This document shows positions 42,636 to 51,816 of a DNA stretch of 64,000 nucleotides, piece by piece. Position 1 is the first letter of the stretch; the number at the start of each line of letters is the position of its first letter. The DNA is from Trinickia soli (GTDB taxonomy: Bacteria; Pseudomonadota; Gammaproteobacteria; Burkholderiales; Burkholderiaceae): assembly GCF_002879855.1 (NCBI RefSeq), contig NZ_PNYB01000005.1:186001-250000 (forward strand). The letters run 5' to 3'. The notes under the pieces are model-generated. The model made no database searches. It was not told the origin of the DNA and saw nothing but the letters and a program-made list of their open reading frames with translations. The translations under genes were made by a program, and so were the position numbers.

Positions 42636-43646
42636 TCAGCCTTGCAGGTAACCGGCTTCGCGAAACCATTGCAACGCATCGCGCAGCCCGTCGAGATAGG
42701 GCCGCGCGCGGTAGCCCAGTTCGCGCTCGGCCTTGGCCGACGAGAAATACATTTTGTTCTTCGACATCTTGAGCCCATCGACGGTCACGAACGGTTCGCG
42801 CCTGGTGAACTTGGCCACGCATTCGGCGCCGAACGCCAGCGGATAGAGCGGCCAGCGCGGCAGGCTGATCGACGGCGCTTTGCGGCCGGTTTCCTGCGCG
42901 ATATCGGCAAGCATCTGTTGCAGCGGCAGGTTTTCGCCGCCGAGGATATAGCGCTCGCCAATCGTGCCGCGCTCGAGTGCGAGCAGATGACCGCGCGCCA
43001 CGTCATCGACATGCACGAGGTTCAGGCCCGTATCGACGAATGCAGGAATTTTGCCGAGTGCCGCTTCGAGGATGATGCGGCCCGTCGGCGTGGGGCGCAC
43101 GTCACGCGGCCCGATCGGCGTCGACGGATTGACGATGACGGCGGGCAGGCCCTCCCGCTCGATCATGCGTTCGACGGCGCGCTCGGCCAGCACCTTGCTG
43201 CGCTTGTAGACACCGATCGCTTGAGCGGCCGTCAGCGGCGCCGTTTCGTCAGCTACACGGCCTTCGCTCGTGACTTTGAGCGTGGCCACGCTGCTCGTAT
43301 AGACGATGCGCTCCACCCCTTGCGCGAGCGCGGCACGCATCGTCGCTTCGGTGCCTTCGAGGTTGGCGCGCTCGATCTCGGAGGGATCGGGCGCCCACAG
43401 CCGATAATCGGCCGCTACGTGAAAGAGATGGCGCACGCCGCGTAGCGCGTCGCGCATCGACGATTCGTCGCGCATGTCGCCGACGACGATTTCGGCATCG
43501 AGCGATTCGAGATTCTTGCGCGGACTCGTTGCGCGCACGAGCACACGTACGCGCATGCCGCGCGCGAGCGCCGCCCGGGCGACGGCGGAGCCGACGAAGC
43601 CCGATGCGCCCGTGACGAGCACGAGATCGCTGGAAGATTCAGTCAT
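42636..43646 (-). CDS. hpnA: HpnA: NAD-dependent sugar-epimerase-like dehydrogenase
   Basis: A 336-residue extended short-chain dehydrogenase. The Rossmann motif is VLVTGASGFVGSAVARAALA, followed by VVGDMRDESSMRDALRGVRH, the catalytic-type tyrosine in IGVYKRSKVLAERAVERM, and VNPSTPIGPRDVRPTPTGR. These features match hopanoid-associated sugar epimerase HpnA, related to dihydroflavonol reductase. It may modify the polar head group or its precursor. It is upstream of the hypothetical gene on the minus strand. Confidence 0.93.
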   Translation of the reverse strand: MTESSSDLVLVTGASGFVGSAVARAALARGMRVRVLVRATSPRKNLESLDAEIVVGDMRDESSMRDALRGVRHLFHVAADYRLWAPDPSEIERANLEGTEATMRAALAQGVERIVYTSSVATLKVTSEGRVADETAPLTAAQAIGVYKRSKVLAERAVERMIEREGLPAVIVNPSTPIGPRDVRPTPTGRIILEAALGKIPAFVDTGLNLVHVDDVARGHLLALERGTIGERYILGGENLPLQQMLADIAQETGRKAPSISLPRWPLYPLAFGAECVAKFTRREPFVTVDGLKMSKNKMYFSSAKAERELGYRARPYLDGLRDALQWFREAGYLQG

Positions 43647-43724
43647 GGTATGGCGCTTGCGCGATGGTTCGCTGCGTTCGTTGCCTGGATTCGGCGAGAT
43701 TGTACTGAAAGTTGTCGGCGCCGC

Positions 43725-46700
43725 TCAGCTATGCGCGAGCGCGCCTTCGTTGAACTGACTGATGAATGCATGCGCATCGGCGGCCGGCATCGGCCGAGCG
43801 AAGCGATAGCCTTGCACGACCCGGCAGCCGTGTCGGCGCAGGAACGAAAGCTGCGTGTCCGTTTCGACGCCTTCGGCTACGACCTGGAAGCCGAGTGCGC
43901 GTCCAAGCGAAAGAATCGCACGCGTGATGACTTCGTCTTCGCGATGACGGCCGATGCCGGAAACGAACGACATGTCGAGCTTGAGCCGCTCCGCATGGAA
44001 ATTGCGAATGTAAGAAAGGCTCGAATAGCCGGTGCCGAAATCGTCGATCGCGATATCGATGTCCATTGCACGCAATGCGCGCAATACGTCGAGTGCGCCG
44101 ACCGACATCAACGCGCCCTCGGTGATCTCGAGCTCGAGCAGCCGCGGCGATAGACGCGCGCGCGCCAGCGCACGCTGCACGACGCGCAGAAAATCGCCGC
44201 GGGCGAATTGCCGCGGCGACAGATTCACCGACATGCGCAGCCCAGGCAACGACGCCTGCCATACCTGTGCCTGGAAACAGGCTTGCTGCATGACCCACTC
44301 GCCGATCGGAACGATGAGGCCGTTTTCTTCGGCGATCGGAATAAACGTTGCGGGACTGACGGGACCGAGCTCGCTGTCGGTCCAGCGCAGCAGCGCCTCG
44401 ACGCCGGTGACGCGGTTCGATTGCAGATCGACCTGCGGCTGATAGTCGAGGCGGAATTCGCCGTTGGACAAGGCAGCGCGCATGCGGCGCGACAGCGCGA
44501 GCCGTTCGTCGGCGCGCCGGCCCAGTTCGGGCGTGAACTGCTGCAGCGCGTTGCGGCCGTTCGATTTGGCGCGATACATTGCAAGGTCGGCGCGGCGCAG
44601 CAGCGTTTCGGGGTCGTTGCCGTCGCGGGGGAAACAGGCAACGCCGATGCTCGCTTCGACATAGAACTCGGTATCGTCGATCCATACGGGCCGCGCGAAC
44701 GCTTGCGATACGCGCGCGAGCACGCCGGTGAGGCGATCCTCGTGCGCGCCTTCGCAGACGACCATGACGAATTCGTCGCCGCCGTAGCGTGCGACCGTGT
44801 CCGTCTCGCTCACGCACGAAGACAACCGCTCGCTGATTTCGCGTAGCAGGCGATCGCCGATGCCGTGCCCCAGGCTGTCGTTGACATCCTTGAAGTGATC
44901 GATGTCCATGAACGCGACGGCGCCGCGCGTGCCGTCGCGTTCGGCGTCCCGGATCGCCTGGACGAGGCGTTCGTTGAGTCGGTAACGATTCGGCAGCGAC
45001 GTCAGCGAATCGAAATTCGCTTGCTGGCTCAGCAAATCGCGCGATTGAACGAGTTCGGTGACATCGTTGACGACGCTGATGTGATGGGTCACTTCTGCGT
45101 TGTCGTCGCGCACAGGCGCGATATAGATCTGATTCCAAAAGAGCGTGCCGTCGCGCCGATAATTGCGCAGCAACGTCGTGACTTCGCGTTGCTCGGCCAG
45201 AGCGCTGCGAATGGCGTCGATGCCGACCTGTTGGCGATCGTCTCGCTGCAGGAATCGGAAGTCCAGGCCTTTGACGTCTGCGACCGAATATCCGGTGATG
45301 CGCTCGAAAGCGGGATTGGCGTATTCGATCAGATTGCCTTGTTCGGTCACACGCGTGATCAAAACGGCATTGACGATGGCGTCGAGCGCACGACTGCGCA
45401 ACCGCAACGCGAGCTCGACGCCTTTGCGCTCGGTCACGTCTTCGTAGGTGGCGAGCAGACCGATGACCTCGCCCTGCGCATTGCGCAGCGGCACCTTCGT
45501 CTTGCGCAGCCAGCGCCAAGCGCCGCTTGCCGACGGTGAAAACTCCTCGTAGTTGGCCAGCGGCCGGCCGCTTTGAATGACTTCGCGATCGCGCATGCGT
45601 GCGCTTGCGGCGGCTGCGCGCCACGGCAGATCGTCATCGGTGACGCCGACGATCTGCGAAGCGTCGGCAAGGCCCACGTCCTGCGCGAACGCTCGATTGC
45701 ATCCAAGGTAGCGCGAATCCTTGTTCTTCCAGAAAATGCGCTGCGGCACGCTGTCGATGACAGCCTCGAGCATTTGCTTCGACTCGCGCAGGGCGGCTTT
45801 GGCGGTCTCTTTTTCCGTGACGTCGATCGCCACGACGAAGCACGCGCGCCGATTGGCGTAGGTCATGAAGTGATAAGACGCCTCGACGAAGAAGCGCGAA
45901 CCGTCTTTGCGGACGTGCGTTCGAACGAGGGTCGAGCCGCTCGTCGTACCAGATGTCGACGCCAGCTCGGCAAATCGGGCCATGAAGGCGGCGCTTTCCT
46001 CGGCCGGCCTGAGCGCCGCGATCGACATGCCCGCCAGTTCGTCCCGTGCGTAGCCGTATTGGCGCACGGCGGCGCCGTTGATGGCCGCGATCGTCAGCGT
46101 TTCGACATCGTAAATGAGCATCGGCAACGGATGCTCCTCGAAGTACTCGCGAAAGCGCGCTTCGCCTTCCTCGGCCGATATGCGCGCACGGGCGCGCACC
46201 AGGCTGAGTCGATGGTTTGCTCGAAAGGCGCAGACAAGTAAAAAGAAAGCGGCGGCAGCCGCGGCGGCGAGTGCGATGCGTTCCGAGGCAGAACGTCGTG
46301 CGATTTTGCTTGTGTGCGCGCCGGCGGAAAGCTCTTGCCTGGCGTCTAACGTGCGAAGTTCGCTGGCTACGCGGTGGCGGCTGTCTTCGATTGCCAGCAG
46401 CGCGACACGCGGCAGCAGCACGGCTTGCCCGGCGGATTGCGCGCCAAGCATGGCTTGACCGATGCTGCGCTGCCATTCATGCGTTGCGCCGCGCAACTGT
46501 TCGATGCCGGCCGTGCGTTCGTGCGAAGCGGCGTAGGCTTGCGACAAGGCATCAAGCGCGCGTTCCGCACGCTCGATGCGGTCAACGGGCCAAGGGATAG
46601 CGTGCGATTCGGGATCGGCGACGAGATGCAGAAAATCCGCGTCGGCATCGGCGTACACGCTTTCCAACCGCTCGACGCTGTCGCGTACCTGCAGCGCGCG

Positions 46701-46898
46701 CGCGAGTTGCACGTCGTCGAGTTCGCGCGCGGCAAAGATCTGGCTTGCGCCGAACGCGACGATCCCGACGGCGATCGCGCATACGACGACCGTCAGCATG
46801 GTCGTGCTTCTTTCGGCGAGCCGGCTTCGGAAAAAGCGGGTTCGACCGACTCGCGCCGCGTGATCCAGTAGCGCCACCGTAACGCCTCCTTTCGCCAA
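43725..46898 (-). CDS. Membrane PAS-GGDEF-EAL c-di-GMP protein
   Basis: A 1057-residue regulator. Two transmembrane helices near residues 35-55 and 205-225 flank a periplasmic helical sensor. Three PAS segments follow (FREYFEEHPLPMLIYDVETL; then RIFWKNKDSRYLGCNRAFAQ; then the LITRVTEQGNLIEYANPAFE region). The GGDEF domain has an intact signature in ARYGGDEFVMVV but no RxxD inhibition site. The EAL domain keeps GVEALLRW, NLSPRQF, LELEITEGAL, IDDFGTGYSSLSYIR and FVSGIGRHREDEVI. Both synthesis and hydrolysis of c-di-GMP look possible. No partner gene is adjacent. Confidence 0.95.
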   Translation of the reverse strand: MAKGGVTVALLDHAARVGRTRFFRSRLAERSTTMLTVVVCAIAVGIVAFGASQIFAARELDDVQLARALQVRDSVERLESVYADADADFLHLVADPESHAIPWPVDRIERAERALDALSQAYAASHERTAGIEQLRGATHEWQRSIGQAMLGAQSAGQAVLLPRVALLAIEDSRHRVASELRTLDARQELSAGAHTSKIARRSASERIALAAAAAAAFFLLVCAFRANHRLSLVRARARISAEEGEARFREYFEEHPLPMLIYDVETLTIAAINGAAVRQYGYARDELAGMSIAALRPAEESAAFMARFAELASTSGTTSGSTLVRTHVRKDGSRFFVEASYHFMTYANRRACFVVAIDVTEKETAKAALRESKQMLEAVIDSVPQRIFWKNKDSRYLGCNRAFAQDVGLADASQIVGVTDDDLPWRAAAASARMRDREVIQSGRPLANYEEFSPSASGAWRWLRKTKVPLRNAQGEVIGLLATYEDVTERKGVELALRLRSRALDAIVNAVLITRVTEQGNLIEYANPAFERITGYSVADVKGLDFRFLQRDDRQQVGIDAIRSALAEQREVTTLLRNYRRDGTLFWNQIYIAPVRDDNAEVTHHISVVNDVTELVQSRDLLSQQANFDSLTSLPNRYRLNERLVQAIRDAERDGTRGAVAFMDIDHFKDVNDSLGHGIGDRLLREISERLSSCVSETDTVARYGGDEFVMVVCEGAHEDRLTGVLARVSQAFARPVWIDDTEFYVEASIGVACFPRDGNDPETLLRRADLAMYRAKSNGRNALQQFTPELGRRADERLALSRRMRAALSNGEFRLDYQPQVDLQSNRVTGVEALLRWTDSELGPVSPATFIPIAEENGLIVPIGEWVMQQACFQAQVWQASLPGLRMSVNLSPRQFARGDFLRVVQRALARARLSPRLLELEITEGALMSVGALDVLRALRAMDIDIAIDDFGTGYSSLSYIRNFHAERLKLDMSFVSGIGRHREDEVITRAILSLGRALGFQVVAEGVETDTQLSFLRRHGCRVVQGYRFARPMPAADAHAFISQFNEGALAHS

Positions 46899-47049
46899 TT
46901 GAGCTGTCGCGCATACGCAATCAATCAGTGCATTTAACGACTGCTTTGGACCTTTTCTTTAGCGCCGGATGCAAGGGAGCGATCCGAAACCGTTTTCGAG
47001 CCGGCGACTACAATGCGGGATTGACGAAACTCAGGCAGGAGAGGCTGCG

Positions 47050-47346
47050 ATGGAAGGCCCGGATTTGGATAAGCGAATGGAGACGTACTATGTACGCGTT
47101 CGCGGGGTGGTGCAGGGCGTCGGGTTCAGGCATGCGACCTTGCGGCATGCACATGCGCTTGGCGTGACGGGATGGGTGGCGAACGTGTCGGACGGCTCTG
47201 TCGAGGCGATGCTGCAGGGCTCGGCGAACCAGATCGACCGGATGCTTGAATGGATGCGGCGCGGCCCGCCTTCCGCAAGGGTGACCGACTTCTTCAGCGA
47301 GGAGCGGCGCGTCGATAAGCGCTTTGCGAGGTTCGAGCAGCATTGA
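47050..47346 (+). CDS. acyP: Acylphosphatase
   Basis: A 98-residue protein. The ATG at 47050 is preferred because AGGAG lies about nine bases upstream; METYYVRV at 47077 would give the bare domain. YVRVRGVVQGVGFRHATLRH contains the phosphate-binding loop and catalytic Arg, and GVTGWVANVSDGSVEAMLQG contains the catalytic Asn. It hydrolyses acyl phosphates in the cytoplasm. It precedes the EamA transporter by about 90 bases. Confidence 0.95.
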   Translation: MEGPDLDKRMETYYVRVRGVVQGVGFRHATLRHAHALGVTGWVANVSDGSVEAMLQGSANQIDRMLEWMRRGPPSARVTDFFSEERRVDKRFARFEQH

Positions 47347-47436
47347 GCGGCGCTTCGCCATACAATGCGGGCCTTTTTTGTCGGCTACGCGAAGGAATGA
47401 CATGCGGCTTGCATTGAAATCGCCGAATAAAAATTG

Positions 47437-48348
47437 ATGGATCGAAACCAAACGGGGCAAGGTATTGCGCTGTCGGTCGTGGCAACGACGTTGTTCGCGC
47501 TGTTGTCCGTTTATACCCGCATTCTGCGCCCCCTCGACGGCCTCGATATCTTCGCGTGGCGCATCGTATGGACGGTGCCCGGTGCGCTGCTGCTGGTCGT
47601 CTTGCGCGGGCGCAGTGCGCAACTGATGCAACTTATGTGCGCGACAGTGCGCGAGCCGGTGCGTGCGCTGATGCTTTTGTGCGCGAGTGCATTGCTTGGT
47701 GCGCAGCTTTGGCTCTTCATGTGGGCGCCGTTGCACGGCCGCATGCTCGAGGTATCGCTTGGCTATTTCCTGCTGCCGCTGTCGATGGTGCTGGTCGGCC
47801 GGTTCTATTACCGGGAGCGGCTCGTGCCGCTGCAATGGTTGGCCGTGGGGTTCGCTGTGTTGGGCGTCGCGCACGAGCTATGGGTGACGCACGCGTTCTC
47901 CTGGCCGACGCTGCTCGTTGCCGTCGGGTATCCGCCGTACTTCGTGCTGCGTCGTAAGCTTGGCGGCGACTCGCTGGCTACGTTTGCGTTGGAAGTGCTG
48001 CTGTTGTTGCCCGCCGCGCTGCCGATCATCGCATTGAGCGCCGGCGCGCAGGCCGCATTGCGGCAGCCGCTGTTATGGGCGCTGCTGCTGCCAGGACTGG
48101 GCGCGCTCAGTACGAGCGCATTGGCGAGTTACCTGAAGTCGAGCCGCCTGTTGCCGATGGCGCTGTTCGGCATCCTCGGCTATGTCGAGCCGGTCTTGCT
48201 GGTTTTGTTTTCGGTCACCTTCCTTGGCGAATCGCTGACCGTGCAAGAACTTGGCACCTATGTGCCGATCTGGATCGCTGTCGCCGTCACGGCCGTGCAT
48301 AGCGTGTTGCTGTTGCGCATGCCGAGCGGTGTTCGTCAGATTGGTTGA
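47437..48348 (+). CDS. rarD: RarD-type EamA family transporter
   Basis: A 303-residue membrane protein with ten hydrophobic segments of the drug/metabolite transporter type. GIALSVVATTLFALLSVYTR, RIVWTVPGALLLVVL, AWLPLHGRM-type loop WAPLHGRMLEVSLGYFLLPL and RFYYRERLVPLQWLAVGFAV match RarD. The substrate of RarD proteins is unknown. The ATG at 47437 is one codon after an in-frame TTG; no strong ribosome site distinguishes them. Its end overlaps the convergent Mpo1-like gene by 13 nt. Confidence 0.9.
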   Translation: MDRNQTGQGIALSVVATTLFALLSVYTRILRPLDGLDIFAWRIVWTVPGALLLVVLRGRSAQLMQLMCATVREPVRALMLLCASALLGAQLWLFMWAPLHGRMLEVSLGYFLLPLSMVLVGRFYYRERLVPLQWLAVGFAVLGVAHELWVTHAFSWPTLLVAVGYPPYFVLRRKLGGDSLATFALEVLLLLPAALPIIALSAGAQAALRQPLLWALLLPGLGALSTSALASYLKSSRLLPMALFGILGYVEPVLLVLFSVTFLGESLTVQELGTYVPIWIAVAVTAVHSVLLLRMPSGVRQIG

Positions 48349-48875
48349 TGTGGATTTTGTTGGTCGTCACGTAGTGCGCTGGCTTTGCGTTCGATCGTGT
48401 CGCGCAACACGCGACGCCAGCCGAAGCCGAACAGGATTTCGGCAAGCACGAACAAGGGGCCTATGACGAGCCCGATCAGATCGTCGGCGAAGGCCGGCTT
48501 GCGGTGTTCGTAAGCTACGTGTCCGATGAATTGAAAGACCCAGCCGACGATGAACAGGCCCGCGCCGCTGCCGGCCCATAAGGCCGTCGATGCGTGGGCG
48601 AGTTCGGCGCCGATGACGAGACAGACGGCCGAGACCGCTGCCATGAGGATGCCTAAAGCTGCGTCGAGCACGATGTAATAGATCGTCGCGCAGACGAACA
48701 TGACGAGCGCGGGGGAAACGCCGAAGGGAAGAGGCGTGGATTGCCACTGTGGACGGCTCAAGAGGATGGCCAGGGCGAGCACGATCATCGGAATGCCGAC
48801 GAAATGCGTGGCGATGTTGCGCCGGTCGCGGTGGTAGGCGGCGTACTGCGCAAGCTGGTCGGTCAGGGTCTTCAT
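48336..48875 (-). CDS. Mpo1-like (DUF962) membrane protein
   Basis: A 179-residue protein with four or five hydrophobic segments. YAAYHRDRRNIATHFVGIPM contains the conserved HRD and His motif, and WVFQFIGHVAYEHRKPAFAD contains the second GHxxYE-KRPAF-type motif; both provide the metal-binding histidines of the Mpo1/YGL010w family. Yeast Mpo1 is a dioxygenase that shortens 2-hydroxy fatty acids. A lipid-linked role is suggested by family only. It converges on rarD with a small overlap. Confidence 0.9.
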   Translation of the reverse strand: MKTLTDQLAQYAAYHRDRRNIATHFVGIPMIVLALAILLSRPQWQSTPLPFGVSPALVMFVCATIYYIVLDAALGILMAAVSAVCLVIGAELAHASTALWAGSGAGLFIVGWVFQFIGHVAYEHRKPAFADDLIGLVIGPLFVLAEILFGFGWRRVLRDTIERKASALRDDQQNPHQPI

Positions 48876-49239
48876 TGTTTGATTGTTGCGCGTGGTGTTC
48901 GAGGCAGGGCGCTACGAGTTGTCGAACCATCGCATGCGCACGGCTGATCTTCAAGCGATTGAATGTTGCATTCGCATAAGAAGTAGGCGGCGATTGCCGA
49001 TAGGCAATTTCTGATTCGGGAATCGACTAGCTCGATGTCATTTGCCAGGGGCGGTAATAAGGTGGCGGTCAGCGCGTCAAATCCTGTCCTCTTCGGAAAA
49101 ATATTCTCTATACAGATCTGTATTATTTGAGAATGTCCAAAAATATGCCGGCCGGTTTATCGATTTCTACATGCGGCTCAATTAGAATCCTCGCCTCAGA
49201 AGACTTATTCCCTGCTTGCGAAGGATATGGAGTGGCGGC
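48876..49239. promoter_or_regulatory. Upstream region of vgrG2 with nested palindrome
   Basis: 364 gene-free bases, AT-rich near 49090-49140. ATACAGATCTGTAT at 49110-49123 is a perfect 14-bp palindrome and lies inside the wider pair ATTCTC (49103-49108) and GAGAAT (49129-49134). The site is about 105 bases before the vgrG2 start, consistent with an operator for the island. The protein that binds it is unknown. Confidence 0.5.
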
Positions 49240-51759
49240 ATGGCATTCACCCCGCTTTTTGACGCGCTTTTCTACGGGAACGCGCAACACAATCGTTTAA
49301 TCAAGCTCGATACGCCGCTAGGGGATGATTGGCTTGTGCCGTTGCAGGCGAAGGGCACGTCCCGGCTTGGGCGCGATTATGAATTTGTCGTCGATGCGGC
49401 CTCGTCGTATGGCGACCGAATCGAACTGAAGGCGCTTATCGCGCAACCCGTCACATTGTGGGTTCAGCAAGCCGATCGCACCTATTTGCCGCATCACGGT
49501 TATGTCAAATCATTTTCGCGAATGGGAAGCGACGGCTATTTGACGTACTACCAATTGCGCTTTTGCTCGTGGATGTGCTTTTTGCCATTGCGTCGGGATT
49601 TGCGCGACTGGCAAGAGCAGACCGGCGAGCAGATCGTGGCCGACGTCTTCGATGCACACCCGCAGGCGCAGGGCGCGTTTCGTTTCGAACTTCGGCAAGC
49701 GATGCCGCAGTATTCGAACCGTGTGCAATGGGAAGACGATTGGAACTTCGTGCATCGAAGCCTGGAAGAGGCGGGGGTGTTCGGCCGCTTCGAGCAAGCC
49801 AGCGACGGGAAGTCGCATACGCTCGTGTTGATGGACGATTTGTACTTCGTACCGCAACTCGAGCAGAAAAGCGTGCGATTCATTCGCGCGGGCTTGCGTG
49901 AAGAAGTGGACGGGTTGACGCAATGGAAAGAGCAGCAGCAGATACAGAGCGCGAAGCTGACGACGCGCACGTTCGATTACAAGCGGCCCGATCTTCCCAA
50001 ACAGATCGATAGCGCCATCAGCACGCGCGATGACGTGCCCGCACAAGGCGAGGTGTACGACTACACCGGTGCTTATTCGTGGGGCGTACGCGACCGGGGC
50101 GAACATCGCAATGCCGTGCGCGTGGAAGCGTGGGAATCGCAGATGAAGCGGTTTCATGGGATCGGCAGCTTGCGTTCGGCCCGGCCCGGCTATTGGTTTA
50201 CGTTGGAAGGGCATCCGATTCACGATAAGGATCCGGAAGAAGACCGTGAATTCGCGATTCTCGGCACGAAGTGGATCATTCGCAACAATCTGCCGGGCAT
50301 GGATCATGTCGTGGATTTCGCGGAAAGCTTGCAGTCCGAAGTCATGGCGGCGGCGCAGGCGGAGGTCGGCGGTGTGAAGGTCCGGCACCCTGACGGCAGT
50401 GAAGGGTACTTCCAGGTCGAGATCGAAGCGCAGCGGCGACGCCTGCCGTTTCGCAGTCCACTGGAGCATCGCAAGCCTGTCATGGCGTTGCAGACGGGGA
50501 TCATTGCCGGGCCCGATAGCGAGGAGATTTACACCGATTCGCTGAACCGCGTGAAGGTGTGGTTTCCGTGGAATCGGCGCAACGAGAGCGATGAGCGTTC
50601 ATCGGTATGGGTGCGGGCGGCGTTTCCTGATGCGGGGTCGAAGCGGGGCGGGCACTTTCCGCTGCGAAAGGGTGACGAGGTGGTGGTCGGCTTCATGGGC
50701 GGCGATTGCGATCGGCCCGTGGTGTTGAGTCGCATGCATGGTGGCCCGACGCCGCCGGTTTGGCATACCAATGGGTTGCTGTCGGGCTATCGATCGAAGG
50801 AATACGGCGGCAGCGGATTCAATCAACTCGTCATGGACGATGCGACGGGGCAGAACCGCGTGCATCTCTATTCGACGAGCGCCGATTCGCATTTGCACCT
50901 CGGATACCTGGTCGATCACAACGGCAACACACGTGGCGGGTATCTGGGCAGCGGTTTTGATTTGAAGTCGAATGCGTACGGGGCGGTTCGCGCAGGGCAG
51001 GGGCTGTATGTGTCGAGCCATCCTGCGTCGGTTAAACAACCGATGGATGTGCGGCCCGCCAGCAGTCAGCTCGTCAATGCGGAAAGTGTGATTGAAGCGC
51101 TATCGGATGCGAGCGTGGCGCATCAGGCGGAGAGCTTGAAGGATGGGCATGATGCGCTGAAAGCGTTCACGAATGCGACGCAGCAGAGCGTGGCGGGGGA
51201 TGCGTCGGGCGGCGGGCGAACCGCGGGCGGCGGTACGGGTAACGCGAATGGGTTCGCCGAGCCGATCATGCTGATGGCGAGCCCTTCGGGTATTGCGCTG
51301 GCGACGGAGAAGTCGACGCAGATTGCAGCCGATCAGCACGTGAACATCGTCAGCGGTGGGAGTACGCTCGTCGCGAGCGGAAAGTCGCTCATTGCTTCGA
51401 TTGGGGAGAAGCTGAGTCTCTTTGTGCAAAACGCGGGGATGAAGTTGTTTGCGGGGAAGGGGAAGGTGGAAGTGCGGGCGCATTCGGATGGAATCGAACT
51501 GCAGGCGCACAAGGGCGTGAAGGTGATCTCGATCACCGATGTCATCGAAATGGCGGGCAAGCGCGAGATCCTGTTGACCTCGGGCGGTGCGTATGTCCGC
51601 ATTAAAGACGGCAACATCGAGATACATGCGCCGGGGACGGTCGATGTGAAGGGGGCGAAGCGGGTGTTTGCGGGGCCGGTCAGTGGTAACTATTTCATGC
51701 ACGGGGTTGCGGGTCAGGGCCAGATGGAACCTGGACGATCGTTGGATTTTTCGGGCTGA
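49240..51759 (+). CDS. vgrG: VgrG (TssI) T6SS spike protein, second copy
   Basis: An 839-residue spike protein started at the ATG at 49240, preceded by GGAG. Same architecture as the other VgrG: gp27-like hub (RLIKLDTPLGDDWLVPLQ, WEDDWNFVHRSLEEAGVFGR), gp5-like OB fold (VKVWFPWNRRNESDERSSVW, GGHFPLRKGDEVVVGFMGGD) and DUF2345 needle, and it stops soon after it. It lacks the transthyretin-like and low-complexity extension. The downstream effector gene starts 57 bases later, so this spike probably delivers that protein. No PAAR gene follows it here. Confidence 0.96.
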   Translation: MAFTPLFDALFYGNAQHNRLIKLDTPLGDDWLVPLQAKGTSRLGRDYEFVVDAASSYGDRIELKALIAQPVTLWVQQADRTYLPHHGYVKSFSRMGSDGYLTYYQLRFCSWMCFLPLRRDLRDWQEQTGEQIVADVFDAHPQAQGAFRFELRQAMPQYSNRVQWEDDWNFVHRSLEEAGVFGRFEQASDGKSHTLVLMDDLYFVPQLEQKSVRFIRAGLREEVDGLTQWKEQQQIQSAKLTTRTFDYKRPDLPKQIDSAISTRDDVPAQGEVYDYTGAYSWGVRDRGEHRNAVRVEAWESQMKRFHGIGSLRSARPGYWFTLEGHPIHDKDPEEDREFAILGTKWIIRNNLPGMDHVVDFAESLQSEVMAAAQAEVGGVKVRHPDGSEGYFQVEIEAQRRRLPFRSPLEHRKPVMALQTGIIAGPDSEEIYTDSLNRVKVWFPWNRRNESDERSSVWVRAAFPDAGSKRGGHFPLRKGDEVVVGFMGGDCDRPVVLSRMHGGPTPPVWHTNGLLSGYRSKEYGGSGFNQLVMDDATGQNRVHLYSTSADSHLHLGYLVDHNGNTRGGYLGSGFDLKSNAYGAVRAGQGLYVSSHPASVKQPMDVRPASSQLVNAESVIEALSDASVAHQAESLKDGHDALKAFTNATQQSVAGDASGGGRTAGGGTGNANGFAEPIMLMASPSGIALATEKSTQIAADQHVNIVSGGSTLVASGKSLIASIGEKLSLFVQNAGMKLFAGKGKVEVRAHSDGIELQAHKGVKVISITDVIEMAGKREILLTSGGAYVRIKDGNIEIHAPGTVDVKGAKRVFAGPVSGNYFMHGVAGQGQMEPGRSLDFSG

Positions 51760-51816
51760 ACAACGGTGCTTCTTGCGTGCATTGACATCAACGTTGATCG
51801 ATAAGAAAGAGACGCC

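Noticed and set aside
43729-45624. Open frame of about 630 codons overlapping the GGDEF-EAL gene
   Set aside because: Alternate frame of a well-supported gene, with no recognisable motif.
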